A stretch of 64,000 bases of DNA from Cyclobacteriaceae bacterium (lineage in GTDB: Bacteria > Bacteroidota > Bacteroidia > Cytophagales > Cyclobacteriaceae): positions 1,598,492 through 1,662,491 of the forward strand of contig JAHBUE010000001.1 in NCBI GenBank assembly GCA_019638235.1, read 5' to 3'. Positions 18,170 to 26,123 of the stretch are shown piece by piece (position 1 is the stretch's first letter; each line of letters begins with the position of its first letter). Under the pieces are notes generated by a model that did no database searches, was not told where the DNA came from, and saw nothing but the letters and a program-made list of their open reading frames with translations. A program made the translations under genes and the position numbers.

Positions 18170-18390
18170 GCGCTAGTGATAACGGACGACAGTGGCTGTG
18201 CAATAAAGAAGCCTTTCTAAAAACTTCTTTAGCCGTTGTTTGTGTTCGCACGCCATAGCAGAAGCCGGTTATGTGTTTGTATATTTGAGCTACGAGAACG
18301 AAAGCAACAATTGGGGTTACTTTGATGACATGAAGGTAAACGCACACAAAAAGCAACGTTACCCAGTATAATGAATACTACCCTTTTGGT
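18170..18390 (+). pseudogene. Junction and frameshifted 5' remnant of displaced Rhs tip 2
   Basis: From about 18255 the DNA reads as the Rhs segment before the core (translated AGYVFVYLSYENESNNWGYF, then DDMKV), parallel to about 16425-16500 of the full-length gene. A single extra base near 18335-18345 shifts the frame, so it runs into a stop (TAA 18337-18339 in the tip frame) before YNEYYPFG. The displaced tip therefore lacks any connected Rhs body. TTAGCCGTTGTTTGTGTTCG (18229-18248) recurs with one change at 20146-20165. Confidence 0.65.
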
Positions 18391-18927
18391 ATGCAAACAT
18401 CCTCCGGTTGGACAAGAGATAACCACAACAACGAATATCTCTACAATGCAGGCAGCGAGCTTAACGCCAGCACGGGCTGGTATGAAATGTTCTACTGGGG
18501 TTACGACCCTGCACTTGGGCGTATGCTTCAGGTAGACCCAATGGCAAGCAAGTATGCATCATTAACTCCGTATAATTATAGCTTTAACGACCCTGTATAC
18601 TGGAATGACCCGAGCGGAGCCGACCCGACCCCTGACCAGATATGGAATTACTTGCTCAGGCTGTTGGGCAGCATGGAAAGCGGTCAGTATGTACGGATTT
18701 CAGCAGAACAGCTTCATATGCACATCACGGGCGACAGTGGCGGAGGGGGATTAGGCGGAGGATATGGCGTGGACATCCAGACTATAGTAGCCCATGATGC
18801 AGTAAGCCACAGCGATGGAAGCATAAGCCTGCGGTTGTATTTTGTTTCATCGAACACCTCGCGGGCAGATATCCACAATGGGGATAACATTATGGGAAGG
18901 GTAATGATGGATTACACGGAGATTAAA
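18363..18927 (+). repeat. Conserved Rhs pre-tip segment, copy 2
   Basis: Near-identical to 16523-17092 of the full-length Rhs gene, with scattered substitutions (for example YWGYDP for YRGYDP and MASKYAS for MAMKYSS). It ends at the same MDYTEIK codons, after which the sequence is unrelated. Confidence 0.9.
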
Positions 18928-19335
18928 ATTCAACAACAAGATCAAGGGCCATTGACTTATATTGAAGTGCTACATGGCTCACCCCGACTTGATGTTTTTA
19001 GAGAAACTACGTACTATCCGTCTCCATCTTCTGTTATAATTGAAACTAATACTGTTTACGTAGAGTATGCTGCTAATGGCAGAATAAGTTCTTTCAATGG
19101 TTATAGGACAATCCAGAAAGTAACCATTTTAGAAAATAAGGCTTACTGGGGAGAAAAGGATTTTGTGCAACTTAGGGTTTCGAAAGGGATGAAAAATTTT
19201 ATGTACGAAATAGAGAACTCTTTATATCATTGGTTTGGATGTCACACTACTGGTATCGATAAATGGTGGGATTTCATTCGGTCAACAAACGAAGAAAGAA
19301 AGAACAAATTGAATAACGGGGCACCACATAGATAA
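18391..19335 (+). CDS. Displaced (orphan) Rhs C-terminal tip 2
   Basis: A 314-residue open frame beginning at the ATG of FGMQTSSGW. It carries the Rhs core (YDPALGRMLQVDP, YWNDPSG) and the Gly-rich pre-tip domain to about residue 179. The private tip of about 135 residues (EVLHGSPRLDVF...WFGCHTTGIDKWWDFIRS) resembles no family I know. There is no signal peptide and no ribosome-binding site of note, and a frameshift separates it from any upstream Rhs body, so it is probably silent unless recombined onto the main gene. It is followed 16 bp later by its own candidate immunity gene. Confidence 0.7.
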   Translation: MQTSSGWTRDNHNNEYLYNAGSELNASTGWYEMFYWGYDPALGRMLQVDPMASKYASLTPYNYSFNDPVYWNDPSGADPTPDQIWNYLLRLLGSMESGQYVRISAEQLHMHITGDSGGGGLGGGYGVDIQTIVAHDAVSHSDGSISLRLYFVSSNTSRADIHNGDNIMGRVMMDYTEIKIQQQDQGPLTYIEVLHGSPRLDVFRETTYYPSPSSVIIETNTVYVEYAANGRISSFNGYRTIQKVTILENKAYWGEKDFVQLRVSKGMKNFMYEIENSLYHWFGCHTTGIDKWWDFIRSTNEERKNKLNNGAPHR

Positions 19336-19351
19336 AAGTAAATGCAATGTT

Positions 19352-20110
19352 ATGAGATTAAGTATAAAGGAACTTGTATTTGGTTTATTAATTGTTTGTT
19401 CTTTTTGTAAGACTAAGTCTCAAGATGTTTCGCAGAAGATCACTTTTCAACATCAAAAAACTAAAATTAAGGAGTTAGTTTTAGTTAATGCCAGAGATGC
19501 TAATCGATGCGAGATGGGTTCAATAATCCAGTTGATCTCATCATGTAATCCCAAAGTAATAGGAGTAAACTTCTTATTCATTGGTGATAAAAATGCATAC
19601 TGCGATTCAATTCTTCTTGAATCGATAAAGAAAGCTGACAATGTAATGCTTATTGAGGGATTTGAAAATGGTCAACATGCTAAATCTGAAAGTAAGTTTA
19701 AGGAGGTTTCGTTTTTATCCGCACTAAATGGCTTTCTGCAAAATGATAGCGGAAAGGTTGATGGGTATTATAGTTTAATTGATCATCGAGGAAAGTGGGA
19801 AGTAAGTTTTCCATTTCTCTTGGCGCTTCAATACGATAAAAGTAAATCAGCAGAGCTTTCGTCAACATTGTCTCCTGTTAAGCATCCAATTAAAATATAT
19901 CATGAGCTAAGTGAGTTTGAGATTTTTGATAACTATATAGAAACAACAAATTGCGCCATTTTTGAAAATAGAATTGTATTGATTGGTTACTTAGGCCCAA
20001 AGTATGAAGATATTTTTGAAGTCGTAGCTTCGGGTAAATCAGGAGAGAGAGTTTATGGCACAGTAATTTTAGCGAACATGCTATTAGATATCCTAATGAA
20101 CGTTGAATAG
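19352..20110 (+). CDS. Exported CHASE2-like protein, candidate immunity protein for tip 2
   Basis: A 252-residue protein with an N-terminal hydrophobic segment (about 7-24), consistent with a signal peptide or membrane anchor. The body resembles the extracytoplasmic CHASE2 fold: NPKVIGVNFLFIG (about 68-80), a GYYSLIDHRGKWEVSFPFLLAL block (about 150-170) and ENRIVLIGYLGP...ERVYGTVILANML near the end. CHASE2 is normally the sensor half of membrane kinases or cyclases; here it stands alone with no output domain. It is AT-rich like the neighbouring tips. By position it is the immunity partner of tip 2, which is inference. Confidence 0.6.
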   Translation: MRLSIKELVFGLLIVCSFCKTKSQDVSQKITFQHQKTKIKELVLVNARDANRCEMGSIIQLISSCNPKVIGVNFLFIGDKNAYCDSILLESIKKADNVMLIEGFENGQHAKSESKFKEVSFLSALNGFLQNDSGKVDGYYSLIDHRGKWEVSFPFLLALQYDKSKSAELSSTLSPVKHPIKIYHELSEFEIFDNYIETTNCAIFENRIVLIGYLGPKYEDIFEVVASGKSGERVYGTVILANMLLDILMNVE

Positions 20111-20329
20111 GATCGATCATGCTTGCTTTATCATGTGAAGAAAAATTAGCCGTTGCTTGTGTTCGCATACCTTTGCCGTTGTTGAGTGTTAGCGCGGGCT
20201 TGTGTGTAAGCACACCAACAACGATTTGGTAACGAGAAATCTTGTCGCAGGGTTGAAGTTGAAATAAGAGAAGGGTATATTTATGAGCATGTCGGGGGTT
20301 GGAGTTATAGGAGTTGTTCACGGAAATCC
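20111..20329. other. Spacer between cassettes 2 and 3 of the Rhs array
   Basis: Contains the 22-base element 20146-20167 shared with 18229-18250, and an inverted repeat CGTTGTTG (20177-20184) / CAACAACG (20216-20223) with an inner GTGTG/CACAC pair. The reading frame of tip 3 is open for about 40 codons further upstream, without an ATG or any Rhs likeness. No separate gene is visible. Confidence 0.45.
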
Positions 20330-21373
20330 TTGTTGGTGGGCCGCGCTCACGCCAGCCCGAAACACCAAGGGCAAAGCAGCAACTTTTTGTATAACGCAGG
20401 CAGCGAGTTGAACAGCACGGGCTGGTATGAAATGTTCTACCGGGGTTACGACCCTGCACTTGGTCGGATGCTGCAGGTAGACCCAATGGCTATGAAGTAC
20501 AGTTCGTTAACACCTTATAACTACAGCTTTAACGACCCTGTATACTGGAATGACCCGAGCGGAGCCGACCCGACCCCTGACCAGATATGGAATTACTTGC
20601 TCAGGCTGTTGGGCAGCATGGAAAGCGGTCAGTATGTACGGATTTCAGCAGAACAGCTTCATATGCACATCACGGGCGACAGTGGCGGAGGGGGATTAGG
20701 CGGAGGATATGGCGTGGATATCCAGACTATAGTAGCCCGCGATGAAGTAAGCCACAGCGATGGGAGCATAAGCCTGTGGCTGTATTTTGTTTCATCTAAT
20801 ACCTCGCGGGCAGATGTTAACAATGGAGATAACATCCTGGGAAGGGTAATGATGGATTACACGGAGATTAGGATGCAAAGTTCAGTTATCATGGATTTGA
20901 ATGGAGATATTACAAGATTCGATAATGGTGCAAATTTGATTTTTGTTGACACTGGATCAGGCCTTGAGCTTTTTCATGACCGCTTAGTTATTAACGGAAC
21001 AATGAATTCAGAGGCTTTTAGTAACGGATTAACCAATATCCTTAGTGGAATGAGACTGCCCAAGGGAGGAGTTTTTGATACCAAGAGATTGTACAATGGA
21101 AAAATATCCATTGCACTTTTCAGAGGCGGAATAACAACTAACGGAGGTATCCTTAAAGCGGGTCTAGCAAATTACCAGGTTACTATGCCGGATGGTTCAT
21201 TTAAGATTGTTTATCAAAAAATAAATGGTCCTTCGTTGACGGTTGATAGTATTCGTATTTCGCTTGGTATTCACGAATATTATGCACATGGCGTATTAGG
21301 TTGGCCAGATGAAACAGTTGTTCCTAAGTATGCACCAAAAATCGCTGAGTTAATTGCAGGATACCCATACTGA
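20330..21373 (+). CDS. Displaced (orphan) Rhs C-terminal tip 3, with HExxxH motif
   Basis: A 347-residue frame with only a weak TTG start. Rhs homology begins abruptly at FLYNAGSELN, after a short unrelated lead, and runs through the core and pre-tip domain to MDYTEIR (about residue 180). The private tip has a short Gly/Asn-rich domain and ends in SLGIHEYYAHGVLGWPDE. HEYYAH (HExxxH) is a plausible zinc-binding metallopeptidase motif, as found in some polymorphic-toxin tips; this assignment is tentative. Lack of a good start and of an Rhs body argues for a silent reservoir cassette. Confidence 0.65.
   Translation: MLVGRAHASPKHQGQSSNFLYNAGSELNSTGWYEMFYRGYDPALGRMLQVDPMAMKYSSLTPYNYSFNDPVYWNDPSGADPTPDQIWNYLLRLLGSMESGQYVRISAEQLHMHITGDSGGGGLGGGYGVDIQTIVARDEVSHSDGSISLWLYFVSSNTSRADVNNGDNILGRVMMDYTEIRMQSSVIMDLNGDITRFDNGANLIFVDTGSGLELFHDRLVINGTMNSEAFSNGLTNILSGMRLPKGGVFDTKRLYNGKISIALFRGGITTNGGILKAGLANYQVTMPDGSFKIVYQKINGPSLTVDSIRISLGIHEYYAHGVLGWPDETVVPKYAPKIAELIAGYPY
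20390..20880 (+). repeat. Conserved Rhs pre-tip segment, copy 3
   Basis: Near-identical to 16595-17092. It lacks the YNEYYPFG part and has a 3-base deletion (NSTGW for NASTGW). Homology again ends at the MDYTEI codons. Confidence 0.9.
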
Positions 21374-21392
21374 CATAACAAACTGAAAACCG

Positions 21393-22223
21393 ATGAAATA
21401 TATACTGATATTACTTCTATTTGCCTATAGTGTATCTATGGTTGCTTGTCGTGGTCAATGTAAACTTAAGGGTGACTGGCGTGTTAAGAATAAGTTGATG
21501 TTCGAGAACTACGAACAAGCATCACCATATACCCATAACAGAATAATTTTCTTTGACGATAAGGTTGAACTATCTTCAGGTTTCTTTTACTTAACTGATG
21601 ATTTGATAGATAATTTTCCTAAGGGAAGATTTCCATTCGTTTATTACGGAAATAAAGAAAGCTATAAGATTTCGGGCGATTCTCTTCATATCTACAATAG
21701 ACCATATAAGAGTTGGAGATCGTTTTTGATAGAGTGCGAAAGAGAAGATGAGATCCGATTAGTGGGGATAAATGATACTTTAATTTTAATTAAAGAACAT
21801 ATTGAGGTAAAAAATAGAAGTTGTACTATAAAACAAATAAAAGTTCACGTAGATGGTGGTGGCAATGATTTGTTTCAAATCAATTATAGAGTTGTATTTT
21901 CTAATGATGACAGATTGATTGTTGAAGAATGGGATTTAGTAAGTGAAAAATTTAACCTTAAAGAATTTGAGTTAACGCGAGGAGCATTTAAAAATATTTG
22001 CGATGGATTTAATTATGTCGATTTGCTAAGTTTAAAAGAATTCTACCATAGTGAGGCTTCTGAATCAATTGGTACTAAAATTGAAATTACATTAACGAAT
22101 GGAGTAATAATTAAGTCAGAATTGCGAAACCAAGATTACCCTGAAGAATTGCGCCTTGCTTTGATTCCTGTACTTTATACTCATCAGCAATTACTCTATT
22201 CACACTTACCACCAGTGAAGTAA
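21393..22223 (+). CDS. Lipoprotein of unknown family, candidate immunity protein for tip 3
   Basis: A 276-residue protein with a lipoprotein signal (LLFAYSVSMVAC, Cys at about 19). The N-terminal half (GDWRVKNKLMF, DDKVELSSGFFYL, SYKISGDSLHIYN) looks like a lipocalin or beta-barrel-type domain. The C-terminal half is a second beta/alpha domain that I cannot name. It starts 19 bp after the tip 3 stop and is AT-rich. It shares no visible similarity with the two other candidate immunity proteins of the locus. Function by position only. Confidence 0.6.
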   Translation: MKYILILLLFAYSVSMVACRGQCKLKGDWRVKNKLMFENYEQASPYTHNRIIFFDDKVELSSGFFYLTDDLIDNFPKGRFPFVYYGNKESYKISGDSLHIYNRPYKSWRSFLIECEREDEIRLVGINDTLILIKEHIEVKNRSCTIKQIKVHVDGGGNDLFQINYRVVFSNDDRLIVEEWDLVSEKFNLKEFELTRGAFKNICDGFNYVDLLSLKEFYHSEASESIGTKIEITLTNGVIIKSELRNQDYPEELRLALIPVLYTHQQLLYSHLPPVK

Positions 22224-22255
22224 TGAAGAAGAATCGAATATTCTTTGAATACTGA

Positions 22256-22427
22256 TCAGGTACAACGAATACTTACCCGTTTGGTATGCAAACATCTTCC
22301 GGTTGGACAAGAGATAACCACAACAACGAATATCTCTACAATGCGGGCAGCGAGCTTAACGCCAGCACGGGCTGGTATGAAATGTTCTACCGGGGTTACG
22401 ACCCTGCACTTGGTCGGATGCTGCAGA
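22256..22427 (+). pseudogene. Truncated fourth copy of the Rhs core segment
   Basis: The DNA matches the full-length Rhs gene from the codons of YNEYYPFGMQ to GRMLQ, with one extra base (TACTTACCC for TACTACCC) breaking the frame. It stops inside the core and joins directly to the 3' end of alanine dehydrogenase. No tip and no immunity gene remain. It marks the distal edge of the array. Confidence 0.85.
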
Positions 22428-22442
22428 AGCGTTTCTTCCTGC

Positions 22443-23555
22443 TTATAAAAACTTCTTCACATCCGTATACGGCAGGTTGAAAGCATCGGCCACGCCCTTA
22501 TATACTACTTCACCAAACATCACGTTAAGCCCGGTGCGAAGTTCGGTGCTTTCCTGGCAGGCCTTCTGCCAGCCCTGGTTAGCCAGACGGATAGCATACG
22601 GAAGCGTTGCATTCGTTAAGGCAAGTGTAGAAGTGTAGGGTACTGCACCCGGCATGTTGGCAACACAATAATGCACAACATCATCAATAATAAACGTAGG
22701 GTTTTCGTGCGTGGTAGGGGTACAGGTTTCAATACAACCACCCTGATCCACGGCTACATCAACCAATACGGTACCGGGGCGCATGGTTTTCAGCATATCG
22801 CGTGTAACCAGCTTGGGAGCTTTTGCACCGGGAATCAACACAGCGCCAACGATCAGGTCATGATCCTGAACCATTTCGCGAATGGTATATTCATTGGAAA
22901 CTACGGTGTGCACATTTTTAGGCATAACATCATCGAGGTAACGCAGGCGGTTCAGGTTAACATCAGCAATAGTAACATCAGCGCCCATACCGGCTGCAAT
23001 TTTTGCAGCGTTTGTTCCTACCACACCGCCACCCAGAATCAACACTTTGGCAGGTTTAACACCCGGAACTCCGCCCAGCAAAATGCCACGCCCTTTTAAA
23101 GGTTTCTCTAAGTATTTTGCACCTTCCTGGATAGACATTCTTCCGGCTACTTCCGACATGGGAATTAACAAGGGTAAGCTGCCGTCAATGCGTTCTACGG
23201 TTTCGTAGGCTAAGCAAACAGCGCCACTGCTTATCATGGCCTTTGTGAGCGGCTCATGCGAGGCAAAGTGAAAATAAGTAAAGACTAATTGGTCTTTTTT
23301 GATGAGTTTATATTCCTGCTCAATAGGTTCTTTTACTTTAATAATCATCTCTGCGGCAGAGAAAATCTCCCCGGCAGTTTTTAACATTTTTGCACCTGCC
23401 TTTACGTAGTCTTCATCTGCAAATCCGCTTCCTGCGCCTGCAGAATTTTCAACGTAAACCGTATGTCCCCGTTTAACCAGCTCCTGAGTGCCTGCGGGTG
23501 TCAGCGCAACACGGTTTTCGTTGTTTTTAATCTCTTTCGGAACGCCAATAATCAT
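22443..23555 (-). CDS. ald: Alanine dehydrogenase
   Basis: A 370-residue NAD-dependent enzyme converting L-alanine and water to pyruvate, ammonium and NADH. The start MIIGVPKEIKNNENRVALTP at 23555 fits the family better than an ATG 18 codons upstream. Visible are the catalytic region (YFHFASHEPL, about 93-102), the Rossmann motif KVLILGGGVVGTNAAKIA (about 168-185) and GAVLIPGAKAPKLV. Length is typical (about 370). Its 3' end abuts the truncated Rhs repeat, only 15 bp away. Downstream on the opposite strand is a 2-oxoacid dehydrogenase E1, so amino-acid and ketoacid catabolism sit side by side. Confidence 0.93.
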   Translation of the reverse strand: MIIGVPKEIKNNENRVALTPAGTQELVKRGHTVYVENSAGAGSGFADEDYVKAGAKMLKTAGEIFSAAEMIIKVKEPIEQEYKLIKKDQLVFTYFHFASHEPLTKAMISSGAVCLAYETVERIDGSLPLLIPMSEVAGRMSIQEGAKYLEKPLKGRGILLGGVPGVKPAKVLILGGGVVGTNAAKIAAGMGADVTIADVNLNRLRYLDDVMPKNVHTVVSNEYTIREMVQDHDLIVGAVLIPGAKAPKLVTRDMLKTMRPGTVLVDVAVDQGGCIETCTPTTHENPTFIIDDVVHYCVANMPGAVPYTSTLALTNATLPYAIRLANQGWQKACQESTELRTGLNVMFGEVVYKGVADAFNLPYTDVKKFL

Positions 23556-23703
23556 AATTTCAATCGTTTTAACAGGCTGCAAAGATAATCGGCAATTATC
23601 AATAGTCAACTTGATATGGGCTTTAGTCAGGTTGGCATTTGCCGCCCGAATTGGCTATTTTTGGGCACGGAAAACAGAAACGTAATCCATAAAACAGATT
23701 ATT

Positions 23704-26103
23704 GTGAGCATAGTTAAGGAATCGAAGGCGAAGTATCCGCAAGCCCGTGTTAAAGAAATTCTGGCCGACTACCAATTGGCGTGCGAAAGCCGTGAAGCAA
23801 GCCTGATTGGCCGCAAAGAGGTGTTTATGGGCAAGGCTAAATTCGGGATTTTTGGTGACGGAAAAGAACTCGCCCAGATTGCCATGGCGAAGGTATTCCG
23901 CAAGGGAGATTTTCGCTCAGGCTACTACCGCGACCAAACCTTTATGTTTGCCATTGGCGAACTTACCGTTCAGCAATATTTTGCCCAATTATATGCGCAT
24001 ACCGATGTAGAGGCCGACCCGGCTTCGGCAGGCAGGCTGATGAACGGACACTTTGCCACGCGCATGTTGGATGCAAACGGTAAACTGAAAAACCTGGCTG
24101 AACTGAAAAACAGCAGTGCCGATATTTCGCCTACGGCCGGGCAAATGCCGCGCTTGTTAGGATTGGCGTATGCCTCGAAACTGTTTCGAAATAATCCTGA
24201 ATTGCACACCTACACAAACCTGTCGAACAAGGGTAATGAAATTGCCTTTGGTACGATTGGCAATGCGTCCACTTCGGAGGGCATGTTTTTTGAAGCCATA
24301 AACGCTGCCGGTGTGTTGCAGGTTCCTATGTTAATGTCGGTTTGGGATGATGACTATGGTATTTCCGTTCCGCAGGAATATCACACAACAAAGAAAAGTA
24401 TATCAAAAGCGTTGGCAGGTTTTGCACGCGATAATGCCGATAAGGGATTTGAAATTTTAACGGTGAAAGGTTGGGACTATCCTGCCTTGCTTGCCACGTA
24501 TGAAAAAGCTGAAAAAATTTGTCGCGAAGAGCATGTGCCGGTATTGGTGCATGTAGTTGAAGTTACGCAGCCGCAAGGGCACTCTACTTCCGGCTCGCAC
24601 GAGCGATATAAACCAAAAGAACGGCTTGCCTGGGAGGCCGAGTTTGATTGCATCAAACAAATGAGGCGTTGGATAGAGGAGGAAGTATTAGTGCTGCCCG
24701 AAGAGATCGACATCTTAGAAAAAGAAGCGAAAGATAGTGCGAAGAAAGCACGCGAAAGAGCATGGAAGGCTTTTACGGCCGATATTCAAAAAGACCAGTC
24801 TGCATTGGTTTCCATCCTCGAAAAATTAGAAGGCGAGGAGGGAGTAACGGAAATAAAAACCGACTTGGTAAAAACAATTAACCCTTCGCGGTTAGATGCC
24901 ATAAAAGCTGCCAAGAAAATATTGATTTTGCTGCGCGGAAAAGAGAGCGAAGCAAAAACCGAATTGCAGAATTGGGTTAAGCAGATTACTGAAGAAGCCA
25001 ATGACCGGTACAGCTCGCATTTATATAGCGAGTCGGACGAGTCGGCTTTGAATGTTGAAACGGTTGAGCCGGTGTATGCCGAAAACTCTCCGGTTGTTGA
25101 TGGGCGCGAAGTGTTGCAGGCATGTTTTACGGCAGCGCTTAGCCGCGACCCACTTGTATTTGCTTTTGGAGAAGACGTGGGCAAGATTGGTGATGTTAAC
25201 CAGGGCTTTGCCGGCTTACAGGAAAGGTTTGGCGAACTGCGCGTTACCGATACGGGTATTCGCGAGTGTACGATAATCGGACAGGGGATAGGAGCGGCAC
25301 TGCGCGGACTAAGGCCAATTGCTGAAATTCAGTATCTCGATTATTTCGTTTATGCGCTGCATACCCTCACGGATGATTTGGCGTGTTTGCAATACCGCAC
25401 AAAAGGCGGACAAAAAGCTCCCCTCATTATTCGCACACGTGGCCATCGCCTGGAAGGTGTATGGCATGCAGGCTCTCCGATTGGCATGATGCTAAACAGT
25501 TTGCGCGGAATTTACCTGCTCGTGCCGCGCAACATGACGCAGGCCGCTGGGTTTTATAATACGTTATTAAAATCCGATGATGCTGCCGTGATTATCGAGT
25601 GTCTGAATGGGTACAGGCTTAAAGAGCAATTGCCCGAAAACATTGGTGAGTTTACAGTGCCGCTTGGTGTGCCTGAAATATTGCGTGAGGGAACAGATGT
25701 TACCATTGTAACGTATGGCTCTATGTGCCGCGTTGTGCTGGAAGCCGCAGAAATGTTGAGTGAAGTTGGTATTTCATGTGAAGTGATTGATGTGCAGACA
25801 TTACTGCCATTCGACAGGTATCATAAGATTGTTGAATCCATACAAAAAACAAACCGGGTAGTTTTTGCCGATGAAGATGTGCCGGGTGGTGCGAGTGCCT
25901 ATATGATGCAGCAGGTGTTGGAAGAACAGAATGCTTATCAATACATTGACTCAAAACCGGTAACCATTACGGCCAGGGAACATCGCCCTGCCTATGCTTC
26001 CGATGGCGATTATTTTTCAAAGCCTAATCCTGAAGAAATAGTTGATAAAGTGTATGCAATGATGCGCGAGGTTAACCCGGCAAAGTTTCCTGAAGTTTAT
26101 TAG
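23704..26103 (+). CDS. Fused alpha-beta E1 component of 2-oxoacid (branched-chain type) dehydrogenase
   Basis: A 799-residue thiamin-diphosphate enzyme decarboxylating 2-oxoacids and passing the acyl group to the lipoyl E2. The N-terminal half is an E1-alpha domain with the TPP motif GTIGNASTSEGMFFEAIN (about 180-197) ending in DDDYGIS. A charged linker (about 330-455) joins it to a complete E1-beta domain from about 460 (FAFGEDVGKIGDVNQGFAGL, AEIQYLDYF, then the transketolase C-domain TIVTYGSMCRVVLEAAEML). Such fusions are usual in Bacteroidota. It begins with GTG. No E2 or E3 gene is adjacent. Confidence 0.9.
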   Translation: MSIVKESKAKYPQARVKEILADYQLACESREASLIGRKEVFMGKAKFGIFGDGKELAQIAMAKVFRKGDFRSGYYRDQTFMFAIGELTVQQYFAQLYAHTDVEADPASAGRLMNGHFATRMLDANGKLKNLAELKNSSADISPTAGQMPRLLGLAYASKLFRNNPELHTYTNLSNKGNEIAFGTIGNASTSEGMFFEAINAAGVLQVPMLMSVWDDDYGISVPQEYHTTKKSISKALAGFARDNADKGFEILTVKGWDYPALLATYEKAEKICREEHVPVLVHVVEVTQPQGHSTSGSHERYKPKERLAWEAEFDCIKQMRRWIEEEVLVLPEEIDILEKEAKDSAKKARERAWKAFTADIQKDQSALVSILEKLEGEEGVTEIKTDLVKTINPSRLDAIKAAKKILILLRGKESEAKTELQNWVKQITEEANDRYSSHLYSESDESALNVETVEPVYAENSPVVDGREVLQACFTAALSRDPLVFAFGEDVGKIGDVNQGFAGLQERFGELRVTDTGIRECTIIGQGIGAALRGLRPIAEIQYLDYFVYALHTLTDDLACLQYRTKGGQKAPLIIRTRGHRLEGVWHAGSPIGMMLNSLRGIYLLVPRNMTQAAGFYNTLLKSDDAAVIIECLNGYRLKEQLPENIGEFTVPLGVPEILREGTDVTIVTYGSMCRVVLEAAEMLSEVGISCEVIDVQTLLPFDRYHKIVESIQKTNRVVFADEDVPGGASAYMMQQVLEEQNAYQYIDSKPVTITAREHRPAYASDGDYFSKPNPEEIVDKVYAMMREVNPAKFPEVY

Positions 26104-26123
26104 AGACGCCTTCAAGGCTAATT

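Noticed and set aside
13320..22427. Insertion sequence or prophage as the cause of the Rhs array
   Set aside because: No transposase, integrase or phage gene and no terminal inverted repeat with target duplication was found; recombination between tips explains the layout better.
22286..22480. Short open frame of 64 residues at the end of the Rhs array
   Set aside because: It is only the truncated Rhs core read into the flank of ald; annotated as a pseudogene fragment.
26098..26117. Similar 3' ends of the E1 gene and cphA (TATTAGAGACGCCTTCAAGG at 26098; a close variant at 56186)
   Set aside because: Short, with several mismatches; it could be chance and has no clear hairpin-plus-T terminator.
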